Shown piece by piece: positions 25,386 through 33,599 of a stretch of 64,000 nucleotides of DNA. Source of the stretch: CAZCVI01 sp964502145 (GTDB taxonomy: Bacteria > Acidobacteriota > Aminicenantia > UBA2199). The notes beneath the pieces are model-generated. The model saw nothing but the letters and a program-made list of their open reading frames with translations. It did not search any database and had not been told where the DNA came from. The number at the start of each line of letters is the position of its first letter. Within the stretch, counting starts at the first letter, position 1. The position numbers were made by a program, and so were the translations under genes. Location of the stretch: NCBI GenBank assembly GCA_964502145.1, contig CAZCVI010000003.1, positions 1 to 64,000 of the forward strand, given 5' to 3'.

Positions 25386-27421
25386 TTATCCGTCCTTAAA
25401 TTGGGATTGGTCAATAAAAATTCGCGAATCTGTGTTTGCAATTTGGTTTCCGCCACAATAGCCATGCCTTTTTCATCCGCGACACCGAGGTAAAAAATAT
25501 TGAGCTCCTGTAAATCCGCCATGAGTTCGCGGCAGACTTGGGCTTCCAAATTCGGATAGGTTTTATCCGGTGGATTGATAACCATGTAGTGGTTTCCCCC
25601 CAACATGCGCCGACTGTGGAGCATTTGTTTTAAATCATCGGTCAATTGTTCATCCGATACAGGCAAAGAATTTGCTGAGCTCAAAGGGTTCAACTGTTTC
25701 CATAACTGTTTTTTAACCATCAAAACCTTCTCTTTATGACTCCAACCACTCTCAATTTGCCACTTTTCAGCGGCAATCCGGGCAGGTGAAAAAATCTTTA
25801 GACTTTTTGCATCGAGGTTAAAGGTGGCTTTCACTTTATTCAGCCGTGAAACCACGATATCCAGGCCGACTTCGGTTTCAACGGGAATCATCACATCCAG
25901 AGGGGAACCTTTCTCTGCCAAATCCAGAGCGACCTTACAAGCCCACTCTTCTTTTACGCCAATTAACACCAACCACCCCAACAGGGTCACGCAATCTTCC
26001 CAGATATAAATGATGTCACTTTTCTCTTTGCCTTCATCTCTGAGGTCTTCCATACATTCGCGCACAGCCATTTGCAGTTGAATAATAGCGTCAATTAAAT
26101 CGATTTTAAAAAGAGCTTCCACAATGTGTTCGGTCTCATCACCACCCTCTTTTTTTACCACAAACAACCGCTGCAATACTGCACGAAAACACTTCAAGCG
26201 ATTCTTGGCAAGCATTCGGCAAATATTCTGCGTGACTATTTTTTTTATTTCAGTGCCCAGGGGTTCTGTTCTCAATTTACTGGGAGGCAAATCGGGTAGT
26301 GTTCTAGTTACGCCTACAACAAAGGAGGGAGAGGGGCGGGAGGAAAAAAAAGAGATGGGTATAATGCTTTCATTTTCTTCAAGAGTGAAAAAGGTATCCT
26401 GGTTAAATCTCCAGACCCCGTCCTCTTTTTTATCTAAACGGCGTGGCCAGATACGAAGTATAGGCGACTGTCCGGAGAAATCAAGGCTTCCTGCACTGTA
26501 ACCGTGGCGGCGCGCCACCGTAGGGTTTCCCTCACTATCAATATACGGTTCCATTCCAAAAATGGCGTTTCCACACCAGAACCTCCTGCCCTCGGCAACG
26601 CCGCCCAGAATCTCAACCTTCATACCCGCTTTGTGCTGGTGTCCGCATAAATGCAATACAAAACGTCCCGATGGAGCAATATCGCTATAAAATGCCTCTT
26701 GCCCATGTGTCGATAACCAGTCCACCGGATGATGGGTCAATAGCAGACAAGCATCGTGCTTTTCTATCCACTGCGGGTGGTGTACACCACAGGCCGTAAC
26801 AATTTGAGCGGCATTGGCATCCAGTTTACCTTTAAAATCACCCTCGGCCAATTGCAAAAAAGCGGTATTTAAACCCAGAACGCCAATTTTATTGGCCCCC
26901 TTTTCCAAAGTAACAGTAAATTCCCCGGGCAGCAGGCCAGGCTTCATATTGTCGGGGACTCTAATCTGGGTGGCGACTTCCTTATACCATCCGGTGAAAT
27001 TCTCAAAAGCATCTTTGATGATTGCCCAAGTTTCGCTGTCGGTATGCTTATCCCAGATGTCGCTTTGCATACCTTCATCTTTATTCCAAGAACTCATTAA
27101 CCCTTTTAGGGCCAAGCTTTTAGGACCCGGACGTTTTAAGTCATGGTTGCCCGGCACCACAATGAGGTAAGGATCAGACCCATTTGTTTTCAGATGATTA
27201 AAAAGATCACTTAACAGTTTGGTCAGTTCATCGAATTCCTCTTTGGTTCCTTTATTGATTAAATCGCCAGTAAAGAAGACCGCGTCCCACGTCCCGCCAC
27301 ATTTCTTCTGCAATCGGTCGATATCCTCAAACCACTCCTTTTGAATCATTCCCCATAAATTTTTGTTGGCCTTTGCGCCCCAATGTAAATCCGTTAAATG
27401 CAACCAGCGAAACGTTGTCAT
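25382..27421 (-). CDS. Metallophosphoesterase with large C-terminal domain, conflict-system component
   Basis: A 679-residue protein. The N-terminal calcineurin-like phosphoesterase domain (1-about 300) has every metal motif: LHLTDLHWG (7-15), FTGDLINKG (about 49-57), VVPGNHDLKRP (about 92-102), LLTHHPVDW (about 228) and LCGHQHKAG (about 256). Residues about 380-560 are helical and unrecognised. The end (about 600-679; MVINPPDKTYPNL, IFYLGVADEKGMAIVAE) looks like a small alpha/beta domain. Substrate could be a nucleotide, nucleic acid or phosphoprotein. First gene of the operon, with a promoter at 27475-27503 and AAGGAG before the ATG. Confidence 0.85.
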   Translation of the reverse strand: MTTFRWLHLTDLHWGAKANKNLWGMIQKEWFEDIDRLQKKCGGTWDAVFFTGDLINKGTKEEFDELTKLLSDLFNHLKTNGSDPYLIVVPGNHDLKRPGPKSLALKGLMSSWNKDEGMQSDIWDKHTDSETWAIIKDAFENFTGWYKEVATQIRVPDNMKPGLLPGEFTVTLEKGANKIGVLGLNTAFLQLAEGDFKGKLDANAAQIVTACGVHHPQWIEKHDACLLLTHHPVDWLSTHGQEAFYSDIAPSGRFVLHLCGHQHKAGMKVEILGGVAEGRRFWCGNAIFGMEPYIDSEGNPTVARRHGYSAGSLDFSGQSPILRIWPRRLDKKEDGVWRFNQDTFFTLEENESIIPISFFSSRPSPSFVVGVTRTLPDLPPSKLRTEPLGTEIKKIVTQNICRMLAKNRLKCFRAVLQRLFVVKKEGGDETEHIVEALFKIDLIDAIIQLQMAVRECMEDLRDEGKEKSDIIYIWEDCVTLLGWLVLIGVKEEWACKVALDLAEKGSPLDVMIPVETEVGLDIVVSRLNKVKATFNLDAKSLKIFSPARIAAEKWQIESGWSHKEKVLMVKKQLWKQLNPLSSANSLPVSDEQLTDDLKQMLHSRRMLGGNHYMVINPPDKTYPNLEAQVCRELMADLQELNIFYLGVADEKGMAIVAETKLQTQIREFLLTNPNLRTDK

Positions 27422-27474
27422 ACAAAGCTCCTTCTTGGCAGAATTCCCGTTGCCCTAACCTATCCAAAGGTATT

Positions 27475-27503
27475 ATCTTATCATAGGAAATAGAATTATG
27501 CAA
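27475..27503 (-). promoter_or_regulatory. Promoter of the metallophosphoesterase-MoxR-Rpn-vWA/FGE operon
   Basis: Minus-strand TTGCAT (27498-27503) and TAAGAT (27475-27480), 17 bases apart, about 55 bases upstream of the first ATG. Confidence 0.45.
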
Positions 27504-27505
27504 TT

Positions 27506-27880
27506 GTGCAAGAATTTTTTATCCACATGGAAATTAAGGTGGCCTACTGGTTAATCGGACAAGAGATTGTTGAAGAGATACAAGTTGGTGAAGCACGAAC
27601 GGAATATGGCAAACAAGTCATCGAAAACCTGTCAAAACAACTGGATGCCACATACAAAATAGGTTTTTCCGTTCCCAATTTAAGGAACTTCAGGCAGTTT
27701 TATCAAATCTATCAAGACCGCTCAATTCACTACCCACCGGGTAGCGAATCTGCTTTGTTAGATATAGAAGGAATTTCCAATGAAAAAAAACGCGGCACCG
27801 GTGACCCATTCAAAAATGGCTTTCATTTTGCCTTGAGTTGGTCCCATTACCGCGCCTTGATGCGAGTGAGCAACCCTTAA
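27506..27880 (+). pseudogene. Truncated DUF1016 gene
   Basis: The frame encodes only the middle of the DUF1016 N-terminal domain. YWLIGQEIVEEIQVGEARTEYGKQVIENLSKQL matches the intact protein at 123 (YYEIGRMIVE...AEYGKQVLKEL), and HFALSWSHYRALMRVSNP matches its FILSWSHYLKLMRIVNP. Translation then stops, so the nuclease half is missing. The first ~20 residues of the family are also absent, with no ribosome site at the apparent ATG. A MITE-like element begins eight bases after the stop codon and may mark the breakpoint. Confidence 0.75.
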
Positions 27881-27887
27881 CTCCGCC

Positions 27888-27955
27888 CTAAATCCACCGT
27901 CAATTTGTTGAAAAGCAAGTCCACAACAATTTCAAAAAACTGGCGGTGAATCCAG
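27888..27955. repeat. Short MITE-like element without the 9-bp core
   Basis: CTAAATCCACCGTCA at the left end (27888) faces TGGCGGTGAATCCAG at the right (27941-27955), an imperfect terminal inverted repeat. These are the same ends as the elements at 12056 and 62523, enclosing only about 38 bp. Confidence 0.6.
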
Positions 27956-27974
27956 GCATCTATAAAACTTATTA

Positions 27975-28003
27975 TTGTTTTTTAATAGCAAAACGAGTAT
28001 AAT
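27975..28003 (+). promoter_or_regulatory. Promoter of the AAA-like ATPase gene
   Basis: TTGTTT (27975-27980) and TATAAT (27998-28003), 17-base spacer, 20 bases before the ATG at 28023. Confidence 0.5.
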
Positions 28004-28022
28004 TCATAATAAGAGGCCACAC

Positions 28023-29606
28023 ATGAACAAGCAATTTAATATTACCGGGCTTTGTATTCCCGATATTCACTGGACAGCCGATGTACCAGGAAAACTCCAG
28101 CAGATCATCAAAATGGTGGAGGCAGGAGATTATTTTATCATCAACCGCCCCCGTCAATTCGGCAAAACCACCATCCTATTCATGCTGGAAAAAGAACTTT
28201 TAAAAACAGGTTCATTCCTACCCATTGAAATCAGTTTCGAAGGTATTGACGCCCCCACGTTTAATAGCCACCCACTGTTCATTCAAACCTTTCTTGGAAA
28301 GATTAGCAAAGAATTAAAAAGATTGAACCGCCCAGACTTGCTCTCTATTATTCAACAGGAAACCGGTGCCATTCAAAATTTCTTTCATCTGGATGAACTA
28401 CTGGAGAAACTTAATACTACCGATCCACACCTGGTTTTAATGATCGACGAGGTGGATAATTCATCCAACAACCAGCTATTCCTCGATTTCCTCGGCATGT
28501 TACGCAACAAATACCTGGAAAGACACAAGGGGAAAGGCGCTACCTTTCACTCGGTCATCCTGGCCGGGGTCCACGATATTAAAACATTAAAATACAAAAT
28601 CCGGCCCAATGAAGACCAAAAGTTCAATTCCCCTTGGAACATCGCCGCTAATTTTGATGTGCCAATGGAACTTGATGTGACGGAAATATCGTCACTGTTA
28701 ACCACTTACAGCCTGGGCACGGGCGTGACCATCAATATCCCAGCCTATGTGGAGAAACTTTATTATTATACTTCCGGGCACCCCTTCCTGGTTAGTTACC
28801 TCTGCAAACTACTGGATGAAAAAATAATGCCGGGGAAAAGTGTAAAGCGCTGGGATTTAGCCGACATCGAAGTGGCTGTCACCCTGCTATTAAAAGAGAC
28901 CAACAGCAATTTTGATTCCCTGATCAAAAACCTGGAAAATAACCCGGAACTATACACCTTCATAAAATCCATCGCCATTGAAGGCGATTCCACCTCCTAC
29001 CATGTGACGGATAACCTGATATCCCTGGCCAAAATGCATGGCATGGTGGCAGAAGAGGAAGGCAATTGCAAAATTCATAACAAAATTTACGAGCAATTAA
29101 TATACGACCACATGATGGTCAAATTGATCCGCGAAGGCAGGGTCGAAAAGATTTCACAGTATACTATTTCCGCTAATTATATCGATAGTGATGGCAACTT
29201 GGACTTTGAAAAGGTATTACTCAAATTCCAAGAGTTCATGAAAGAGCAGTACAGCCAAAAAGATCGCTCGTTTCTGGAACGAAACGGTAGGTTGGTATTC
29301 CAAGCTTTCTTAAAACCCATTATCAATGGCAAGGGTTTCGATTTCAAAGAGGCGCAAATATCAGCGGAACGACGTTTGGATATCGCGGTCACCTGGGGGA
29401 ACACAAAGTATATAATAGAATTAAAGATATGGCGCGGTCCGAAAGCCCACAAGGAAGGACTCCAACAATTGACTGGATATCTGGAACATTCCCACTCCCC
29501 CAAAGGATACCTCATCATCTTTGATACGGGGAAAAGAAAAAGGAACCAATGGTCAAAAGAAACCATTCATATTCAAAATAAAGAGATATTCATGGTACGA
29601 GTTTAA
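28023..29606 (+). CDS. AAA-like ATPase with C-terminal PD-(D/E)XK domain
   Basis: A 527-residue protein. The N-terminal ATPase (about 1-330) has the P-loop NRPRQFGKTT (about 42-51) and Walker B LVLMIDEVDN (about 140-149), the AAA-like family style in which RPRxFGKT follows a DYF/YVDK strand. A winged-helix-like middle is followed by a nuclease-like domain: RRLDIAVTWGNTKYIIELKIWRG (about 448-470) supplies the Asp and E-x-K. Such proteins are abundant accessory genes with suspected roles in DNA handling or defence. The ATG at 28023 follows AAGAGG; the earlier start in the longer frame has no ribosome site. Distantly similar in plan to the gene at 39794. Confidence 0.8.
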   Translation: MNKQFNITGLCIPDIHWTADVPGKLQQIIKMVEAGDYFIINRPRQFGKTTILFMLEKELLKTGSFLPIEISFEGIDAPTFNSHPLFIQTFLGKISKELKRLNRPDLLSIIQQETGAIQNFFHLDELLEKLNTTDPHLVLMIDEVDNSSNNQLFLDFLGMLRNKYLERHKGKGATFHSVILAGVHDIKTLKYKIRPNEDQKFNSPWNIAANFDVPMELDVTEISSLLTTYSLGTGVTINIPAYVEKLYYYTSGHPFLVSYLCKLLDEKIMPGKSVKRWDLADIEVAVTLLLKETNSNFDSLIKNLENNPELYTFIKSIAIEGDSTSYHVTDNLISLAKMHGMVAEEEGNCKIHNKIYEQLIYDHMMVKLIREGRVEKISQYTISANYIDSDGNLDFEKVLLKFQEFMKEQYSQKDRSFLERNGRLVFQAFLKPIINGKGFDFKEAQISAERRLDIAVTWGNTKYIIELKIWRGPKAHKEGLQQLTGYLEHSHSPKGYLIIFDTGKRKRNQWSKETIHIQNKEIFMVRV

Positions 29607-29688
29607 TAAACCACGGCGTATAGCCTTTTAATTCAAATATTTGAATTCTTTCTTTGGATTAATCACAAACGATACACTGCGATTTGAA

Positions 29689-29728
29689 GAAAAAAATAGA
29701 GAGGCAGGTAAACCTGCCCCTCTATTTA
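29689..29728 (-). terminator. Rho-independent terminator of the RiPP precursor transcript
   Basis: Read on the minus strand, AAATAGAGGGGCAGGT pairs with ACCTGCCTCTCTATTT around a two-base loop, with one mismatch, and runs into seven or more T residues. It starts 13 bases after the precursor stop codon. Confidence 0.85.
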
Positions 29729-29740
29729 AACGAATTTCAA

Positions 29741-29917
29741 CTAACAGGCATATCTAGGACATTGACTCCAACCTGCACACGTATACTGATAACAGGTTGC
29801 TTGTGTTACAGGACAGGTGGTTTTGGTTAAGATATCTGCCCCACCCCGAACGTCAGTTAAACTGGAAACTGTAAGTTTGTTGATACTGAGTTTCTTTGAA
29901 AGTTTTTTTTGCTTCAT
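29741..29917 (-). CDS. RiPP precursor peptide, class I lanthipeptide-like leader with Cys-rich core
   Basis: A 58-residue peptide gene. The leader (1-26) begins MKQKKLSKKLSINKLTVSSL and ends TDVRGG, matching the KKLxLNKxTIxxL...GG leader seen on class I lanthipeptide-type and related double-glycine natural-product precursors. The core (27-58) contains five Cys and many Thr/Ser, for example TTCPVTQATCYQYTC, in regularly spaced T-C pairs, and ends in Cys. GGAGGA lies six bases before the ATG, and a strong terminator follows the stop. It begins 30 bp after the stop of the large BNR protein on the same strand, so it probably shares its transcript. No lanthionine synthetase, radical SAM enzyme, peptidase or ABC exporter is in the window. 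The modifying enzymes must be distant, or the peptide is unmodified. Confidence 0.75.
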   Translation of the reverse strand: MKQKKLSKKLSINKLTVSSLTDVRGGADILTKTTCPVTQATCYQYTCAGWSQCPRYAC

Positions 29918-29947
29918 GAAATCCTCCGATTTTTTTATTTTTACTTG

Positions 29948-32900
29948 TTAATTCTTCTCCTCTTCATTCTGCCAACGCGGCACACCCCGTCCTGGAGTCC
30001 ACGGTGCGCCTATGACTTCCAATTGTTTTTCCAGATTCTTGAGATCAATGTCCACTACTTGCCGCAATTGTTCCAATAGCTGGGCAAAACGGGAAGCTGC
30101 CATATCGTAATTACGTTGCACGGTTTGGGTAATAGGCGCGGTGGCGGCTAACTGGGCGTTGATTCGTTCGGACAAGTTAGGACCCATGGATTCATGATAG
30201 GTTATCACAGCGGGATTGCCAAATATTTCCTGGCGGATGTCCAGCAGTTGCTTTTCTAATTTATTGGCCTCTGCACTCACACCAGAAGCAAGATCAGGGG
30301 TATCCAACAATGCTTTTTTAATATATTTAAGTTCCTGCAACGATTCATCGACAACCCTTCCCGAACCCATAACTGCCCGTTGCAAAGCACCGGCTTTGCG
30401 CTGAAAAGCCAGCAGTTCAGTCCTATCCTTGGCAGGCAATGAAGCCAAACCTAATGATTCTACTTCAAAGCTCCGGGGTGCAGACAACGGGGTAATCACA
30501 CCATCCACATCTTTGGCAAGAGTGACCTGGAACGTACCGGGCACAACCAGCGGTCCCTGGGGGGCCATGTCCCAAGGCTCGGAATCTTTGGGCACTTCAA
30601 GCTGGACGGGATTGATCGCTGGATACCGCAAATCCCAAGCGACACGGTGAATACCCGCCTCAGTGGAACCGGTAAGCCGACGCACGACGCGCCCTTCTGC
30701 ATCCGTAATAGTTATGATAACGGCAGGTTTTGCCTCCTGAAGCTCCTGCTTCAGCACATCCCAACTGGGAAACAATACCCCCTTGCCCGCCTCTAACAAT
30801 TCTTTCTCCTGTTCCTGGCGCTGCTGCTTGCGTGTTTTTAAACTGTCTTTCAAATAATAAGTAAATACAGCGCCAAAAGGAGGATTGGGGGCCAAGTAAA
30901 AAGAATCACCAAAAAATGCCTTGTCCACGAGATCATAGGGGCGACGCTGAATGTACATGAGCGCTTTTTTCACGGGAAATAGCACACTGTCCTGGGCGAG
31001 AATGTTCTCATTGACGGTGCGCAAACAGGAATAATCATCCAAGACAAAAAAACCACGGCCAAAAGACGCACCGACAAGATCATCTTCACGCCGCTGAATC
31101 TCAATATCACGAAAGGAAATCACAGGCATACGACCGCTGAACTTAACCCAATGACGCCCACCATCCACTGTAAAAAATATGCCCAACTCGGTGCCAATAA
31201 AAAATAAATCAGCCTTTTTATGATCCTGGGTAATCGACCACACGAAATGCCGGGGTGGCAAATCACCGGCCATGGAAGTCCAAGTCTTGCCACGATCAGT
31301 GCTTTTCAATAAATAGGGTTTAAAATCGCCGTTCTTGTGATTGTCAATAGCGACAAACACGGTGTTGGCTTCAAACAAAGAAGCTTGGATATCGTTCACA
31401 AAATAATATTCTGGCACTCCCGGCAATTTCTCGGTCTTGCGCCACGTTTTCCCGCCGTCCTCGGTGATATGAATCAATCCATCATCGCTCCCTGCATAAA
31501 TCAGTCCCTCTTGCAAGGGTGATTCGGCCAAGGCGGTCAAGGTGCTGAAATAAGACATGGCACTATGATCCCACAGGGCGTCAGCCCCCCAGGTCCGGCC
31601 CATGATCTTTTGATCGAGGCGAAAAATACCACGGGTTAAATCGGGGCTGATGGGCGTCCAACTGTCGCCGCGATTTTCGCTCCGATAAAGCCGTTGTGCC
31701 CCATAATAGAGGCGCGTGGAAGAGAAAGGACTGAGCAGGATAGGAGCATCCCAATTCCAGCGGGGTGTTTCCTCCCCTATACCGGGATAGGGCCGGATAT
31801 CCACTAACTCACCGCTACGCTTATCATAACGAAGCAAATACCCTTCCTGCCACTGGCAATATATTATATTATTATCCTTGGGATCGATAACGCAACCATA
31901 CCCATCGGCCCCACCGGTGGTAAACCAATCACTGTTGGGAATCCCATTGATATTTAAGGTCCGGGAAGGTCCCATCTGACTGCCATTGTCCTGGGCACCA
32001 CCATGAATATTATAAAATGGCAGAACATTGTCCAGAGCAAGCTTATAAAACTGGGTGATCGGTAAATTAGCGAAATATTGCCAGGTCTTGCCCCGGTCCC
32101 AGGTTTGATACACACCGCCATCACAACCCACCAATAAATAATCGGGATTATGACCCACAAGATCAAAAGCAAGCGCATGACTGTCGGAATGTTTGGTTCT
32201 TTCCCCCAGTTTCTGGAAAGTTTTACCGCCATCTTCAGTGACATGAATCCACACTTCCATCTGATAAACCCGATCAAACACATGGGGATCGGCAAATATT
32301 TCCTGGTAATAGTGGGGACCAGTCCCGGCATTACTGATAAAACTATTGCGTTTTTCCCAGCTTTCACCACGATCAGCGGAACGGTAAAACCCGCGTTCCT
32401 CTTTATTTGCTTCAATGGTGGCATAAACCACATTGGGTTTCTGAGGCGAAACAGCCAGACCAATCCGTCCCATATGTCCCTTGGGCAACCCCACGGTTAA
32501 TTTCCGCCACATAGTGCCATTGTCCGTGGATTTATAAATCCCGGATTCAGGGCCTCCTGCCAGGAACGCGGCCACGCTTCTGCGCCGTTGGTAAGTCGCG
32601 GCATAAAGAATCGCGGGATTGCCGGGTTCAAATTCCATGCTGGTCACACCGGTATCAGGAGTAATAAACAAGGACAATTGCCAGTTTTGCCCGCCGTCAG
32701 TGCTTTTATAAATCCCCCGTTCGCCACCAGCAGCCCACAAGGGTCCCTCGGCAGCCACGTATATAATAGTACTGTCTTCTGGAGACACCAGAATTCTGGA
32801 GATATGCTCGCTGTGGGTTAACCCCATATTCTGCCACGTCTGGCCACCATTTAGACTCTTATACACACCATCACCAAAACCTACATGACGACCACTGACA

Positions 32901-33256
32901 TTCTCACCAGTGCCCACCCAGATAATATCTGGATTCACGGGATCAATCGTAATACAGCCAATAGAATAAGAAGATTGTTCATCAAAAATAGGAGTCCAGG
33001 TTGTACCCGCATTGATCGTTTTCCAGACCCCGCCAGAACCAGCAGCCACATACCATATCCGTGGGTCTCGGGGATGAATCGCAATATCACTGACCCGCCC
33101 CGAAGTTGTCGCTGGCCCGATATTGCGCCATGTTAATCCGGCAAAAGTCTTAGAATTTATTTGTTCCGGTTCACTCTTTTTCTCTGCCGCCGATAAAAAC
33201 GACGGCATGCCCAGTAAAAAAACAACGGCCAATCCCCATAGAATCATTTTTCTCAT
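29948..33256 (-). CDS. Secreted BNR/sortilin-like beta-propeller protein
   Basis: A 1102-residue exported protein. A signal peptide (about 1-24, ending LSAAE) precedes a long array of BNR/Asp-box beta-propeller blades: GVWKTINAGTTW, GVYKSLNGGQTW, GIYKSTDGGQNW, GIYKSTDNGTMW, GFYRSADRGESW, IHITEDGGKTW and LLKSTDRGKTW among others, covering about 60-720 and probably two propellers. The C-terminal third has a beta-sandwich-like region (VIITITDAEGRVVRRLTG...GIHRVAWDLR) and helices. Similar proteins in other bacteria are annotated as sortilin/VPS10-like glycosidase-related proteins; substrate is unknown. AAGGAG precedes the ATG at 33256. The RiPP-like gene follows after 30 bp. Confidence 0.82.
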   Translation of the reverse strand: MRKMILWGLAVVFLLGMPSFLSAAEKKSEPEQINSKTFAGLTWRNIGPATTSGRVSDIAIHPRDPRIWYVAAGSGGVWKTINAGTTWTPIFDEQSSYSIGCITIDPVNPDIIWVGTGENVSGRHVGFGDGVYKSLNGGQTWQNMGLTHSEHISRILVSPEDSTIIYVAAEGPLWAAGGERGIYKSTDGGQNWQLSLFITPDTGVTSMEFEPGNPAILYAATYQRRRSVAAFLAGGPESGIYKSTDNGTMWRKLTVGLPKGHMGRIGLAVSPQKPNVVYATIEANKEERGFYRSADRGESWEKRNSFISNAGTGPHYYQEIFADPHVFDRVYQMEVWIHVTEDGGKTFQKLGERTKHSDSHALAFDLVGHNPDYLLVGCDGGVYQTWDRGKTWQYFANLPITQFYKLALDNVLPFYNIHGGAQDNGSQMGPSRTLNINGIPNSDWFTTGGADGYGCVIDPKDNNIIYCQWQEGYLLRYDKRSGELVDIRPYPGIGEETPRWNWDAPILLSPFSSTRLYYGAQRLYRSENRGDSWTPISPDLTRGIFRLDQKIMGRTWGADALWDHSAMSYFSTLTALAESPLQEGLIYAGSDDGLIHITEDGGKTWRKTEKLPGVPEYYFVNDIQASLFEANTVFVAIDNHKNGDFKPYLLKSTDRGKTWTSMAGDLPPRHFVWSITQDHKKADLFFIGTELGIFFTVDGGRHWVKFSGRMPVISFRDIEIQRREDDLVGASFGRGFFVLDDYSCLRTVNENILAQDSVLFPVKKALMYIQRRPYDLVDKAFFGDSFYLAPNPPFGAVFTYYLKDSLKTRKQQRQEQEKELLEAGKGVLFPSWDVLKQELQEAKPAVIITITDAEGRVVRRLTGSTEAGIHRVAWDLRYPAINPVQLEVPKDSEPWDMAPQGPLVVPGTFQVTLAKDVDGVITPLSAPRSFEVESLGLASLPAKDRTELLAFQRKAGALQRAVMGSGRVVDESLQELKYIKKALLDTPDLASGVSAEANKLEKQLLDIRQEIFGNPAVITYHESMGPNLSERINAQLAATAPITQTVQRNYDMAASRFAQLLEQLRQVVDIDLKNLEKQLEVIGAPWTPGRGVPRWQNEEEKN

Positions 33257-33349
33257 CAATTGCTCCTTGAATAAAACCTTTATTCGTATGACATATGTAC
33301 TAGCAAATATTTTCTACCATTATAATACGAAATAATCCATTTAGCAACC

Positions 33350-33531
33350 CTGGATTCATGGTCAAGTTTCTAAAAAAACTGGACTATCTGGACTATCTGG
33401 ACATACTGGACATACTGGACTTCAGAAAACCGTTGATTTTTCCAGCTTGTCCAGTATGTCCAGTATGTCCAGATAGTCCAGCGTACCACGGTTATCCGTG
33501 GCTCTTTTTAAAACTTAGCAGCGGATTTAGG
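33350..33531. repeat. MITE-like element with 9-bp-unit hairpin core, degenerate ends
   Basis: Left end CTGGATTCATGGTCA resembles that of the element at 12056. The core has CTGGACTAT/CTGGACATA-type 9-bp units on the left arm and inverted GTCCAG units on the right. The sequences flanking the arms (CAAGTTTC, GGTTATCCGTGG) match the 12056 copy closely. The right end GCGGATTTAGG is decayed. It fills most of the gene-free 33257-33599. Confidence 0.75.
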
Positions 33532-33544
33532 CATCCCTGCTCTA

Positions 33545-33573
33545 TTGAAAAGAATCAGGAAATAGACTATAAT
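33545..33573 (+). promoter_or_regulatory. Promoter of the MFS gene
   Basis: TTGAAA (33545-33550) and TATAAT (33568-33573) spaced 17 bases, 27 bases before the ATG at 33600. Confidence 0.6.
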
Positions 33574-33599
33574 TCAACCTTCTAAAAAAGGTGAGCACA

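Noticed and set aside
27506..27880. A functional short DUF1016 protein
   Set aside because: Both the family N-terminus and the entire nuclease domain are missing and there is no ribosome site at the first ATG.
16000..30000. A DGR reverse transcriptase or template repeat within the island
   Set aside because: No frame shows reverse transcriptase motifs and the 31-bp tract occurs only in the two target genes, so a cis-encoded system is not supported here.
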